A stretch of 49,341 nucleotides of DNA from Actinomadura sp. KC345 (lineage in GTDB: Bacteria; Actinomycetota; Actinomycetes; Streptosporangiales; Streptosporangiaceae), in the NCBI RefSeq assembly GCF_004348515.1, contig NZ_SMKH01000017.1:1-49341 (forward strand). Reading direction: 5' to 3'. How positions within the stretch are numbered: position 1 is the stretch's first letter; every line of letters starts with the position of its first letter. This document shows positions 8,116 through 16,782 of the stretch, piece by piece. A model generated the notes under the pieces. It made no database searches and was not told where the DNA came from. It saw only the letters and a program-made list of their open reading frames with translations. Both the position numbers and the translations under genes were made by a program.

Positions 8116-8898
8116 CTAGCCGCTCCCGCCCTGGAAGGTCCTGGTCACGGCGATGCAGCTGAGGCGGCCGCCGTTACCCGAGTCCCGCAGCTCCACCCTC
8201 CCGAGACCGTCCCGCCGGACGGCGGTGGCGATGACGGGTCCCACGCGGGCGGGCTGGAGGTAGCGCAGGCCGAGCGAGCACAGCGTCTCGCCCTGCGCCG
8301 GCGACAGTGCCGCCTCCTCCGCGACCAGGGCGAGGAGACCGCCGTTGACGGTGCCCGAGGCGTTCAGACCGTCCTCGGTCCTGGGCAGGACGGCCACGCC
8401 GGGGCCGCGGCGCTCGCAGCCCGCGCGCTCGGCGAACGGAACGGCCAGGGGCTCCCGGGACGCCGGAAGCTCGACGCTGAAGCCTGGCGGGAGCCGGAGC
8501 CGGGCGTCCGGCGCCGTCATGAACGAGGCGTTCGCGATGGCCAGGGGCCCGCCGCCGGACGACGTGAACTCGACCTCGGCGGCGAAGACCGAGCGGCCGA
8601 CCTTGACGACCCTGGCGGTCCCCTGGACGGTCCCGTCCCCGGGAGCCGGACGGTACAGCTGCACGTCGAGGTCCAGGGTCACCGGCACGCGGGGCGTCGT
8701 GACCTGGGTGGCCAGCAGGCCGGTCAGGGTGTCCGCCCACGCGGCCAGGATGGACGTCCGCAGGTGCGGGGTGCCCGGCACGCGCATCGCGGGGGTGACC
8801 GCCGCCGTACCGTGCAGCTCCCTGCCGGCCGTTCTGGTGGCGAAGCCGAGCTCGTCCAGCAGGTACTTCGGCGCCCGCGGCTCGTCGCTGACGGTCAC
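8116..8898 (-). CDS. PaaI-like hotdog-fold acyl-CoA thioesterase family protein
   Basis: A 260-aa protein that appears to hold two hotdog-like halves: residues 30-130 (LDLDVQLYRPAPGDG..GTARVVKVGRSV) and 165-255 (NGGLLALVAEEAAL...SLGLRYLQPARVGPV). The pattern resembles tandem PaaI/thioesterase-superfamily proteins that hydrolyse acyl-CoAs. Start GTG 8898 with GGAGCGCGGG upstream. It is last in the operon that starts with the acyl-CoA synthetase at 13125. It could free CoA from dead-end thioesters. Substrate unknown. Confidence 0.72.
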   Translation of the reverse strand: MTVSDEPRAPKYLLDELGFATRTAGRELHGTAAVTPAMRVPGTPHLRTSILAAWADTLTGLLATQVTTPRVPVTLDLDVQLYRPAPGDGTVQGTARVVKVGRSVFAAEVEFTSSGGGPLAIANASFMTAPDARLRLPPGFSVELPASREPLAVPFAERAGCERRGPGVAVLPRTEDGLNASGTVNGGLLALVAEEAALSPAQGETLCSLGLRYLQPARVGPVIATAVRRDGLGRVELRDSGNGGRLSCIAVTRTFQGGSG

Positions 8899-8924
8899 AT
8901 TCCCGCGCTCCTTCGATCAGAGGG

Positions 8925-9767
8925 TCATTCCAGTGCCGGGAGGACCTCGTCGGCGAAGAGCCGGACCGTCTCCGGTGCGCCGAAGTCGTGGAACTGGCAG
9001 ACGAACAGCTCGGCTCCGGCGTCGCGCTGGCGCAGCAGCGCGGCGGCGACCTCGTCGGGGGTACCGGCGATGACGCCGCCCCACGCGCCGAAGCGGCGGT
9101 GGGTGGTCTCGACGACCTCGTCGCGCGCGGCCGAGGAGGGTGCCAGGCCGATCGGGTGCTGGACCGAGACCCGGGCACGGCCGGCCGACGGACGCAGCTC
9201 GGCGAGCCGGTCCGCGGCGGTCGACGGGCAGTTCCACCAGTCGGCCCGTCCGGCGACCAGCGGCATCGTGAGCTTCGGGCCGGAGCCGCCGATGTGGATC
9301 GGCACCCGGCCGGAGACGGGGCGGGGCAGGCAGACCGCGTCCTGGAGGGTCCAGTGCGCGCCGTCGAAGTCGACCGGCTCACCGGTCCACAGCAGGCGGA
9401 CGAGGTCGATGGCCTCGGCGAGCCTGGCCGCGCGGGCCGGGGGCCCGGGGTCGGTGAATCCGTAGTCGGTGAGCTCCCCCGCCACCGACCCCCAGCCCAG
9501 GCCGAGTTCGAAGCGCCCCCCGGAGATCACGTCGAGGCTGGCGGCCATCTTCGCCAGGACCGCCGGGTGGCGGAACTCCGCGCACAGCACGAGGTGGCCG
9601 ACGTGCAGCCGCTCGGTGCGCATGGCCACCGCCGTGGCGACCGTCCAGGCGTCGAGCATGCCGAGGTCGCGGCCGCGGGGAGGCGCGAGGTGGTCGATGA
9701 ACCAGGCGGAATGGAAGCCTGCCTCCTCGGCCGCCCGCACGCGCCGTTCGATGGTCGCGAAATCCAT
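8925..9767 (-). CDS. LLM class flavin-dependent oxidoreductase, 5' end probably frameshifted
   Basis: A 280-aa frame with luciferase-family features: AEEAGFHSAWFIDHL, LDVISGGRFELGLGWG, VPIHIGGSGPKL. The in-frame ATG at 9767 leaves off the first strand. In-frame codons upstream read AGLYLPQVR, the expected LLM N-terminus, but no ATG/GTG/TTG precedes them before a stop. In another frame there is an ATG at 9811 with GGAG 8 nt upstream. The natural start is therefore probably 9811, with a 1-2 nt indel between 9811 and about 9795. This is either a real inactivating mutation or a sequencing error. The operon position is between the amidohydrolase and the thioesterase. Confidence 0.75.
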   Translation of the reverse strand: MDFATIERRVRAAEEAGFHSAWFIDHLAPPRGRDLGMLDAWTVATAVAMRTERLHVGHLVLCAEFRHPAVLAKMAASLDVISGGRFELGLGWGSVAGELTDYGFTDPGPPARAARLAEAIDLVRLLWTGEPVDFDGAHWTLQDAVCLPRPVSGRVPIHIGGSGPKLTMPLVAGRADWWNCPSTAADRLAELRPSAGRARVSVQHPIGLAPSSAARDEVVETTHRRFGAWGGVIAGTPDEVAAALLRQRDAGAELFVCQFHDFGAPETVRLFADEVLPALE

Positions 9768-9836
9768 CCTGACCTGCGGCAGGTAGAGACCGGCTTGGCC
9801 CGCTCCATCATCTGATCGCTCCGCCCGGCGAATCGG

Positions 9837-11015
9837 TCACACGGGGATGAGGCGGGAGAGGTTGCCGCCCATGATCTTGGCTTTGGCCTCGTCTCCGAGG
9901 TGGGCGAGGTCGTCGACGAAGGTGATCGGGTCGGCCTTGCCCTCCGGGTGCGGGAAGTCCGAGCCGAACAGGACCCGGTCGAACCCGATCAGGTCGGCCA
10001 GCGCGCCCATGTCGTCCTCGATGAACGGGCTCACGTGGATCAGCCGGCGCATCTGCTCCACCGGCTCCTCCTGGAAGCCGTGCGGCATCTTCTTGTAGGT
10101 GGTCGCGAGCTTCTCCAGCAGCGGCCGGACCCAGGACGCCCCGGTCTCGATGGTGGCGATCTTCAGCTCGGGGAAGCGGGACAGGCAGCCGTGGCAGATG
10201 AGCGACGCCACCGTGTCCTCGATCGCCCGCCACTGCCCGATCTCGCGGAAGGGTTGCAGCGTGAACGGCAGGTACTCGTTCTGCCGGCCCTCCCAGTCCG
10301 CCGTGTAGCGCTGATAGCCGCTGTCGGACGAGTGGAACGCCACCAGGACGCCGCTCGCCTCGACGATCTTCCAGAACGGATCGAACTCCGGCAGCGCGAC
10401 CGAGCGGGGCCCGCGGATCCCGTACGCCGGGGCGGGACGGATGAGCACGACGCGTGCGCCGCGTTCCAGGCACCACTCCAGCTCCTTGATCGCCTCCTCG
10501 ACGATCCCGAGCGTTATCACCGGGGCGGTGTAGATGCGGTCCCGGTAGTTGAAGGACCAGACCTCGTCCAGCCACTGGTTCAGCGCGTGCACCGCCGCGT
10601 GGGCCAGCTCGGGGACGTCCCGCATGCGCTCTTCCAGCAGGCTGGCCAGCGTCGGGAACATCAGGCTGCGCTGGACGCCCTGCTCGTCCATGAGCTCCAG
10701 CCGCGGACCCGGCTCCCGGAACGCGGGGATCGACTCCATCGGCTTGCCGACGATCTCCCGGTACGACTTGCCCTCGGGGTTCCCGTTCCTGAAGTAGTCC
10801 TCCTGGGCGCCGGGGCGGGCGACCTTCTCGAACGTGGGGTTCGGGATGTAGTCGCTGATCTGCCCGAGAATCGCGATCTTCGTCCGTCCCCGGACCCGCA
10901 CGTACTCGATGGCGCCCTGGTACTCCTTCGGCAGGTACCGGGTGAAGGCGTCCTCGGTCTCGTACAGGTGGTTGTCCGCGTCGAACAGCGGAAACGGAAG
11001 CTCACGTGACGGCAT
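9837..11015 (-). CDS. Amidohydrolase-2 family metal-dependent hydrolase
   Basis: A 392-aa TIM-barrel hydrolase of the ACMSD/amidohydrolase-2 type. Metal-binding motif DADNH near the N-terminus (residues 12-16), a His in VLVAFHSSD, and the C-terminal Asp in LFGSDFPHPEG. Members hydrolyse C-C or C-N bonds or decarboxylate ring-cleavage products, so ring opening or decarboxylation of a pathway intermediate is plausible. ATG 11015 follows AAAGGGTG. Third gene of the operon 13125-8116. Confidence 0.85.
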   Translation of the reverse strand: MPSRELPFPLFDADNHLYETEDAFTRYLPKEYQGAIEYVRVRGRTKIAILGQISDYIPNPTFEKVARPGAQEDYFRNGNPEGKSYREIVGKPMESIPAFREPGPRLELMDEQGVQRSLMFPTLASLLEERMRDVPELAHAAVHALNQWLDEVWSFNYRDRIYTAPVITLGIVEEAIKELEWCLERGARVVLIRPAPAYGIRGPRSVALPEFDPFWKIVEASGVLVAFHSSDSGYQRYTADWEGRQNEYLPFTLQPFREIGQWRAIEDTVASLICHGCLSRFPELKIATIETGASWVRPLLEKLATTYKKMPHGFQEEPVEQMRRLIHVSPFIEDDMGALADLIGFDRVLFGSDFPHPEGKADPITFVDDLAHLGDEAKAKIMGGNLSRLIPV

Positions 11016-11063
11016 TGGGTCACCCTTTCGGAATTCGGAGGGACGCCGGGCGTTCGGCCCGCG

Positions 11064-11477
11064 TCAGGCGCGGGGGGCGGAGGTGACCGGGTCGGCGACG
11101 CCGAGCCGGACGACCACCCGGTCCTGGTAGAAGGCGATGTGGTCGAGGAGGACGGCTACCTGGGGGTACGGCTCGGGGTACCCCCAAGCGACCGGCTCGG
11201 TGCCGTCCCGCAGCCGCCAGTACTTCGCCGTTCCCTTGAACGGGCACCGCGACGTGTGGTCGGAGGGCGCCAGGTGCTCGGTCCGCACGTCCGCCCGCGG
11301 CACGTAGACGACGATGCCGTGGTCCTGCTCGTCGACGACGAGCGCGGCCGCCGTCTCGGCGAGCGTGACGCCCTCGTGCGAGACCTGGACGAGGTTCCGC
11401 TTACGGCGCACGTCCACGCGGTAGTCCGGCCGTTCGACGTAGCCCGACGCTTCCATCCCTTGTCCCTCTTCAGTCAC
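11064..11477 (-). CDS. DUF427 domain protein
   Basis: A 137-aa protein of the DUF427 family (RRKRNLVQVSHEGVTLAETAA..., FKGTAKYWRL, WGYPEPYPQV). The molecular function of the family is unknown; members often sit beside acyl-CoA synthetases. The GTG start at 11477 overlaps the synthetase stop by 8 bp and has GAGGAGGGG upstream, indicating translational coupling. An internal ATG at 11456 is a less likely start. Confidence 0.82.
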   Translation of the reverse strand: MTEEGQGMEASGYVERPDYRVDVRRKRNLVQVSHEGVTLAETAAALVVDEQDHGIVVYVPRADVRTEHLAPSDHTSRCPFKGTAKYWRLRDGTEPVAWGYPEPYPQVAVLLDHIAFYQDRVVVRLGVADPVTSAPRA

Positions 11478-13125
11478 GGGCCCCTCCTCGGTCGAGCGCG
11501 TGCCGCAGCGAGCCGCCGCGCACCTGCTCCCGCAGCAGGAACTTCTGAATCTTGCCCGTGGCCGTGCGCGGGAAGTCGGTGACCAGATGCACCGACTCCG
11601 GCCACTTCTGCCGGGCGAGCCCGGCCTCGGTGAGATGGACCCGCACGTCGTCCAGCGACACCGGTCCCGCCGTGTCGTGCGGGCGTATCACCGCGCAGGC
11701 GTGCTCGCCCAGCCGCGGGTCGGGCTCGGCCACCACGCTGACCTCGGCGACCTGGTCCATGGTGAGCAGGAGCGACTCGATCTCCTGCGCGCTGATGTTC
11801 TCGCCGCCGCGGATGATCACGTCGGCGACGCGGTCGGTGATCGTGAGGAAGCCGTCGGCGTCCACCACGCCCATGTCGCCGGTGCGGTACCAGCCCTCGC
11901 CGGTGAACGCGCGGGCGGTCAGTTCCGGATCGGTGTAGCCGACGAAGCAGTCCGCGCCGCGCGTCAGGATCTCGCCGTCCTCGTCGAGGCGGAACTCGGC
12001 GCCCGGCAGCGCGCGGCCGTCGGTGCGCAGCCGCTTGGCGGCGGCGTCGTCCAGCAGGCTCGCCGTGACCGAAGGGTGCTCGGTGCTCCCGTAGGAGCGG
12101 TACACCGCGATGCCCTCGCCGGTCGCCCGCTCGGTGAACGCCTCCGGCACCGTCGAGCCGCCCAGCCCCATATACGGGATCAAGGCCAGGTGCTCGGGGG
12201 TGAAATCGGGGTGGTCGAGCAGGCTGGTCAGGAAGTAGGGCGGCCCGCCGGCGACGCCTAGCCCGTCCGCGGCCATCGTGCGCAGCACCTCGGCCGGGTC
12301 CCACCGGTCGATCAGGAGCACCGGCTCCGCCCGCAGCAGCGGCAGCAGGAACGCGTTGATCATCCCCATGAAGTGGCCGACCGGGGTACCGACGATCTGC
12401 GGCGGCCCGCCCTTGCCGTAGAAGTGGTCGGCCTGGCGCGCCTCCCAGCCGATCGTCTGGTGGCTGTGCACCACGCCCTTGGGATTGAGCGTCGTGCCGG
12501 AGGTGAACCCGACGACCGCCGGGGCGGTGGGGTCGACGGCCTCCGGCTCCGGGAGCGGGTCGGCGTCCAGCATCCGGGCGAACGGTGTCGCCGCCTGCGG
12601 CAGTTCCCGCTCCGGACGGTCGCTCACGACCAGCCACAGCGGCTCGATGTCCCGTCCGGCCAGCAGTTCGCCGTACTGCTCCAGATGATCGGTGCGGCCG
12701 AAGCGGTCGGGGGTGACGATCACGTCGGGCCGGACGACGTCGAGGATGTAGCCGACCTCCTTCGGGCCGTAGAAGTGCACCACGGGGACGACGACCGCCC
12801 CCACGTAGGTCGCGGCCCAGAACGCGATGGCGGCCTCTGCCCAGTTCGGCAACTGGAGCACGACGACCGACCCCGGGCCGACGCCCCGTACCCGCAACGC
12901 CCAGGCGAGCGAGCGGGCGGCGCGGTCGACGTCGGCGAGGGTGCCGTCGTAGGGGCGCGCTCCGGACCGCACGAGGAAGCGCGAGCGCGGGGCGCGGCGC
13001 AGGCCGGCGGCCACCATCGAGCCGAGGGATTCTCCGGTCCACCAGCCTTCGTCGCGGTAGCGCTGCGCGAGCTCGGCGGGAACCGGCCGGATGCTCCCGC
13101 TTTCGAGAGCAGAGCTTCGGATCAC
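11470..13125 (-). CDS. AMP-forming acyl-CoA synthetase
   Basis: A 551-aa ANL-superfamily ligase that activates a carboxylic acid via an acyl-adenylate to the CoA thioester. P-loop FTSGTTLNPKGVVHSH, adenine motif YRSYGSTEHP, hinge/ribose motif YRTGDMG with ITDRVADVIIRGGENIS, and C-terminal catalytic Lys in RTATGKIQKF. GTG 13125 follows GAAGG. First gene of a five-gene operon (DUF427, amidohydrolase, LLM, thioesterase), 78 bp downstream of operator A. Acid specificity unknown. Confidence 0.92.
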   Translation of the reverse strand: MIRSSALESGSIRPVPAELAQRYRDEGWWTGESLGSMVAAGLRRAPRSRFLVRSGARPYDGTLADVDRAARSLAWALRVRGVGPGSVVVLQLPNWAEAAIAFWAATYVGAVVVPVVHFYGPKEVGYILDVVRPDVIVTPDRFGRTDHLEQYGELLAGRDIEPLWLVVSDRPERELPQAATPFARMLDADPLPEPEAVDPTAPAVVGFTSGTTLNPKGVVHSHQTIGWEARQADHFYGKGGPPQIVGTPVGHFMGMINAFLLPLLRAEPVLLIDRWDPAEVLRTMAADGLGVAGGPPYFLTSLLDHPDFTPEHLALIPYMGLGGSTVPEAFTERATGEGIAVYRSYGSTEHPSVTASLLDDAAAKRLRTDGRALPGAEFRLDEDGEILTRGADCFVGYTDPELTARAFTGEGWYRTGDMGVVDADGFLTITDRVADVIIRGGENISAQEIESLLLTMDQVAEVSVVAEPDPRLGEHACAVIRPHDTAGPVSLDDVRVHLTEAGLARQKWPESVHLVTDFPRTATGKIQKFLLREQVRGGSLRHALDRGGARD

Positions 13126-13190
13126 GGTGTCGCCTTCAGTGGTCGGTATCCTGGTCGGACGGACGCCGTCCGCCGGTGCTGACGATCCAT

Positions 13191-13221
13191 ATCAAAGTAT
13201 ATTTCGACGTCGAGGTCAATA
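13191..13221 (-). promoter_or_regulatory. Shared operator, site A, in a 31-bp element duplicated at 23858
   Basis: Core TCGACGTCGAGGTCAA at 13204-13219 matches the palindrome at 14 of 16. The surrounding 31 bp are identical to 23858-23888 except for two bases. On the minus strand it contains TATACT (13201-13196), a good -10, 70 nt upstream of the synthetase start at 13125. Confidence 0.75.
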
Positions 13222-13246
13222 CCTGGAGGGCGGGACCGGCCGAGGC

Positions 13247-14155
13247 TCACAGCGTGGTGCCCGTCACCGAGCCGACGGTCAGCGGCCGAATCATCCCCTG
13301 CACCGCGTAGGAAGCGACAAGCCTGCCGTCTTCGCCGTAGACGCGCCCCTCGCCCTGCGTCATCCCGCGGCCGGTGTACACGACCTGGTTGGCGTAAAGC
13401 AGCCATTGGCTGACGTCGACGTCGGCGTGAAAGGCGACCGTGGCCTTCGAGATGCCGGTGGAGATCGTCTTGTGGGCCATCGCCTCGCTGTAGCCGGCGT
13501 GCGGACGCAGCGCGGAGGCGATCGTCCAGTGCGTCGTCGACTGCGTCATCAGCGCCGCGTGCAGGTACGCCTCCGGTGGCGCGTCGTCGAACCGGGTCCA
13601 CACGTACAGCTCCGGCGGCCCGACCCGCCGGGGGTCGAAGTCGTAGGCGTCGTCGACGACGCGGATCTCCCGGCCCCCGACCAGCATCTCGGGGAAACCG
13701 AGCGGGCGCACCTCCTCCGGCGCCGGCACGTCGGGCATGGGCGCGGTCGAGCCGACCAGGTCCTCGACGTCCGCCCCCGCCAGGAGGAGGCCGGCGGCGC
13801 GCTGCCTTCCCGCCTGGACGACCCGCGCGTTGATCGTGGAGTAGGTCCGGCCCGCGTGCGGTACGTCCAACTCGAAAACGATCTCCTCATCGTGGCCGGC
13901 CGCCCGCGAGAAGATCATCGTCGCCGACGTGACGCGCTGGTGCGGGATCTCCCTGGACGCGGCGGCGACGGCGCCCCCGAGGAGCTGGCCGGCCTCCACC
14001 ACGTTGCGCGCGGACGGCCCGTGGGCGGGAGCGGTGTAGCGCCCCGGCCCGGTCTGGCGCACGTCCATCAGCCTGAGCAGCTCGTCCTGGTCCCAGGGCC
14101 TGGCCCCGCCATCCGCGGCCGCATCGTCCCCGGCGGTCGGCACTCCAGGCTCCAT
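13247..14155 (-). CDS. TesB-like acyl-CoA thioesterase (double hotdog)
   Basis: A 302-aa protein resembling acyl-CoA thioesterase II: N-terminal hotdog with AGQLLGGAVAAASREIPHQRVTS, and C-terminal hotdog with HAALMTQSTTHWTI, AMAHKTISTGISKATVAFHADVDVSQWLLYANQ (quoted in parts; residues about 215-275). The family hydrolyses acyl-CoA to acid plus CoA. ATG 14155 with GGGAGTGGGAG upstream. Divergent from the MaoC-like gene at 14287, sharing operator M. Transcribed toward operator A, from which its stop is 25 bp away. Confidence 0.8.
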   Translation of the reverse strand: MEPGVPTAGDDAAADGGARPWDQDELLRLMDVRQTGPGRYTAPAHGPSARNVVEAGQLLGGAVAAASREIPHQRVTSATMIFSRAAGHDEEIVFELDVPHAGRTYSTINARVVQAGRQRAAGLLLAGADVEDLVGSTAPMPDVPAPEEVRPLGFPEMLVGGREIRVVDDAYDFDPRRVGPPELYVWTRFDDAPPEAYLHAALMTQSTTHWTIASALRPHAGYSEAMAHKTISTGISKATVAFHADVDVSQWLLYANQVVYTGRGMTQGEGRVYGEDGRLVASYAVQGMIRPLTVGSVTGTTL

Positions 14156-14215
14156 CGCTCCCACTCCCGTCGCTCGCTGCGGCACTACCGGCAATCTATG
14201 TCCTGAAGCCACCCG

Positions 14216-14231
14216 TTGACAACGACGTCGA
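14216..14231. promoter_or_regulatory. Shared operator, site M (divergent promoter)
   Basis: TTGACAACGACGTCGA matches the palindrome at 13 of 16. It lies between starts at 14155 (-) and 14287 (+). On the plus strand its first six bases are a consensus -35, TTGACA, with a weak TGTTCT 17 bp further on. Confidence 0.7.
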
Positions 14232-14286
14232 AATCATGTGTTCTCGACAACCACACCCCCGGTGGCGGAGAACGAGGAGGACAGAC

Positions 14287-15180
14287 GTGCCGGACGGCGT
14301 TTCCGAGATCCTGCGCTTCGCCGAGGGCTGGGGCCGCCGGACGTACCCGGTGCCCTGGTCGCTCCGGGACACGATCACCTACGCCATCGCGACCGGCGCG
14401 GACGCGCACAACGGCCGGGACCTGGTCTGGGAGTCGGCGCCCGGTTTCCGGACACTGGCGACGTTCGCCACGCGCTTCGCGGGCGGAGCCCTCGTCGACT
14501 TCGCGGCGGGCACGCAGGATCTGGGGCTCCTGTCCTTCGCGCGCGCCTGCCGCGTCCGCGTCCACCGCCCGCTCCCCGCCGAGTGCGGTGACGCCGTCGC
14601 GTCAGCCACGCTCGGTGTCGCCGAACGCACCGGTGACCGGCTGGTGCTCCGGCTTGATGTGGAGACCTCCTCCCCCGACGGGCCGATCGCGGATTCGTCG
14701 CTCGACGTGCACTTCCGGCTTCCCGGGGCAAAGGCCACCCGGCGTCCGCCCTCGCCGGGGCGAGACGGCCTCGACGAGACGATCTGGACGGTCGAGGCGC
14801 GGGAGACCGTCCGCCCCTACCAGGCCGCGATCTTCCGCACGCTGCTCGGGCTGACGGCCGGCGGGCGGATGCGGGACGCGATGCACATCGATCCGGCCGA
14901 GTCGCGAAGGCGCGGGCTGTCCGCGCCGGCGCTGCCGGGCGAGGTCACGCTGGGCCTCGTCGCCCGCCTGGCGCGGCATAACTCCGCGCGGCTCGGCGTC
15001 GGCGAGCTTCGCGGGGTCGCGGTCTCGTACCTGAAGCCCGTGTCGGACGACGACCGCCTCGTCGTCGCGTTCGCCCCGGCCGGCGACGGCTCGGTGCGCA
15101 CGAGGGCCGTCAACGGAGACGGCCGCGTCGCGCTGCGCGGCGAACTCCACTTCCACCCCGACTACCAGGAGGCATCGTGA
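14287..15180 (+). CDS. MaoC-like (hotdog) dehydratase-family protein with altered motif
   Basis: A 297-aa protein whose first half (SLRDTITYAIATGAD) resembles the N-terminal half of MFE-2/hydratase-2 proteins and whose second half contains MHIDPAESRRRGL and PALPGEVTLGLVARL, like the MaoC catalytic half. In hydratase 2 the motif is D-x-N-P-x-H; here the stretch reads M-R-D-A-M-H, so the usual Asp position is Met and activity is uncertain. GTG 14287 with AGGAGGACAG upstream. It overlaps the following synthetase by 4 bp (GTGA). Confidence 0.7.
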   Translation: MPDGVSEILRFAEGWGRRTYPVPWSLRDTITYAIATGADAHNGRDLVWESAPGFRTLATFATRFAGGALVDFAAGTQDLGLLSFARACRVRVHRPLPAECGDAVASATLGVAERTGDRLVLRLDVETSSPDGPIADSSLDVHFRLPGAKATRRPPSPGRDGLDETIWTVEARETVRPYQAAIFRTLLGLTAGGRMRDAMHIDPAESRRRGLSAPALPGEVTLGLVARLARHNSARLGVGELRGVAVSYLKPVSDDDRLVVAFAPAGDGSVRTRAVNGDGRVALRGELHFHPDYQEAS

Positions 15181-16769
15181 AGCCTTCCTTCGAGGGCTCT
15201 CTTCCGCCTCTGGAGGAGCGCACCGTCCTGCACGTGCTGCGGGAGCGCGCCGAGCGGCACCCCGACCGGCCCGCGATCGCCGGGCCCGGCGTGGAACTGG
15301 GCTACGGCGCGCTTCTGGAGGAGGCCGCCGCGCTGGCCGGCGCCCTGCGCGCGTACGGCCTCCAGCCCGGCGACCGCGTGCTCCTGATGATGGACAACCA
15401 CGTGGACGCGGTCGTGGCGTGGCTCGGGCTGACCTGCGCCGGGGCGGTGGAGGTACCGGTCAACACCGCGTTCGACGCGGGTTTCCTCGACCACGTCGTC
15501 GGCGACAGCGGTGCCGTCGCGGCCATCGCCGACACCCGCTACCTCCACCGGCTGGCGGCGGCCGACGGCGGGCGGCTGGACGGCCACGTCATCGCCCGCA
15601 CCGCGGCGGAGACGGGGCGCGGCTGGTTCGACCTGCCCGCCGGTGAGCCGGTCGTCGCCGAGGCGCACCCGTGGGACATCGCGGCGATGTTCTACACCTC
15701 CGGGACGACGGGGCCGAGCAAGGGCGTGCTCCTCCCCCACGCCCAGGCCTACGGGTACGCCAGCCCGGTCTACATCGGGGCGGTCGGGCACAACGACACC
15801 AGCCATGTGTCGCTCCCGCTGTTCCATGTGGGCGGTCAGCTGTGGGGCGTCTACAACGCGCTCATCGCCGGGGCCCGCGCCTACATCAGCCCCCGGTTCA
15901 CCGCTTCGGGTTTCTGGCGGGAGATCGCGGAGAGCGGCTCGACCTTCGCCATCCTGACCGGCGCCATGGCCCGGTTCCTGGAGGCGCAGCCGCCGAGCCC
16001 TCTCGACCGGAAGAGCGGCCTGCGCAAGGTCTGCCTGGCACCGCTCCCGGCCGACGCCGACGCTTTCTGCGAGCGGTTCGGCGTCACCTACTGCGCCGGC
16101 TACGGCAGCACCGAGGCCGCCACGCCGCTCGCCGCTCCACACGGAGTGTCGGGCGCCGGGGGCCTGGGCTGGGTGCGGCCGGGGTTCGACGCGCTGGTCG
16201 TGGACGAGCACGACGTCCCCGTACCTGACGGGCACATCGGTGAGCTGGTCGTCCGGCCGCACGAGCCGTGGACGATGTTCCAGGGCTACGCGGGACGCCC
16301 GGAGGCCACCGCGGAGGCATGGCGGAACTCCTACTTCCACACCGGGGACGCCGTCCGCAGGATGCCCGACGGCGAGTTCTTCCTCGTCGACCGCATCCGC
16401 GACAGCATCCGGCGGCGCGGCGAGAACATCTCCTCGGTCGAGGTCGAGGCGGAGGCGAACACGCACCCGCAGGTCACCGACGCGGCCGCGGTCGGGGTAC
16501 CGAGCGAGCACAGCGAGGAGGAGGTCCTCCTGCTCGTGGTGCCCCATCCCGAGGGTCCTCCCGACCCGGCGGAGCTGTTCCGGCATCTGGCGGACCGGCT
16601 GCCGTACTTCGCAGTTCCCCGGTTCATCGCGTTCATCCCGGAGCTGCCGCGATCCGCGTCCAACAAGGTCAAGAAGGCAGAGCTGCGCGAGGCGGGCGCC
16701 CCGCCGGACGCGTGGGACGCCGAACTCAACGGGCTGCGCGCCACCCGGCGCGGCGTCATCGAGAACTGA
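15177..16769 (+). CDS. AMP-forming acyl-CoA synthetase
   Basis: A 530-aa ANL-family ligase. Phosphate loop YTSGTTGPSKGVLLPH, AGYGSTEA, YFHTGDAVR, and DRIRDSIRRRGENIS. The C-terminal Lys region is SASNKVKKAELRE, where the usual TxTGK is replaced by S-N-K, a CaiC-like form. GTG start overlaps the MaoC-like stop; AGGAGG upstream. Followed by an acyl-CoA dehydrogenase pair, so the product probably enters beta-oxidation at once. It resembles crotonobetaine/carnitine-CoA ligase-like proteins, but no specificity can be assigned. Confidence 0.92.
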   Translation: MKPSFEGSLPPLEERTVLHVLRERAERHPDRPAIAGPGVELGYGALLEEAAALAGALRAYGLQPGDRVLLMMDNHVDAVVAWLGLTCAGAVEVPVNTAFDAGFLDHVVGDSGAVAAIADTRYLHRLAAADGGRLDGHVIARTAAETGRGWFDLPAGEPVVAEAHPWDIAAMFYTSGTTGPSKGVLLPHAQAYGYASPVYIGAVGHNDTSHVSLPLFHVGGQLWGVYNALIAGARAYISPRFTASGFWREIAESGSTFAILTGAMARFLEAQPPSPLDRKSGLRKVCLAPLPADADAFCERFGVTYCAGYGSTEAATPLAAPHGVSGAGGLGWVRPGFDALVVDEHDVPVPDGHIGELVVRPHEPWTMFQGYAGRPEATAEAWRNSYFHTGDAVRRMPDGEFFLVDRIRDSIRRRGENISSVEVEAEANTHPQVTDAAAVGVPSEHSEEEVLLLVVPHPEGPPDPAELFRHLADRLPYFAVPRFIAFIPELPRSASNKVKKAELREAGAPPDAWDAELNGLRATRRGVIEN

Positions 16770-16782
16770 AAGGCCCCGCACC

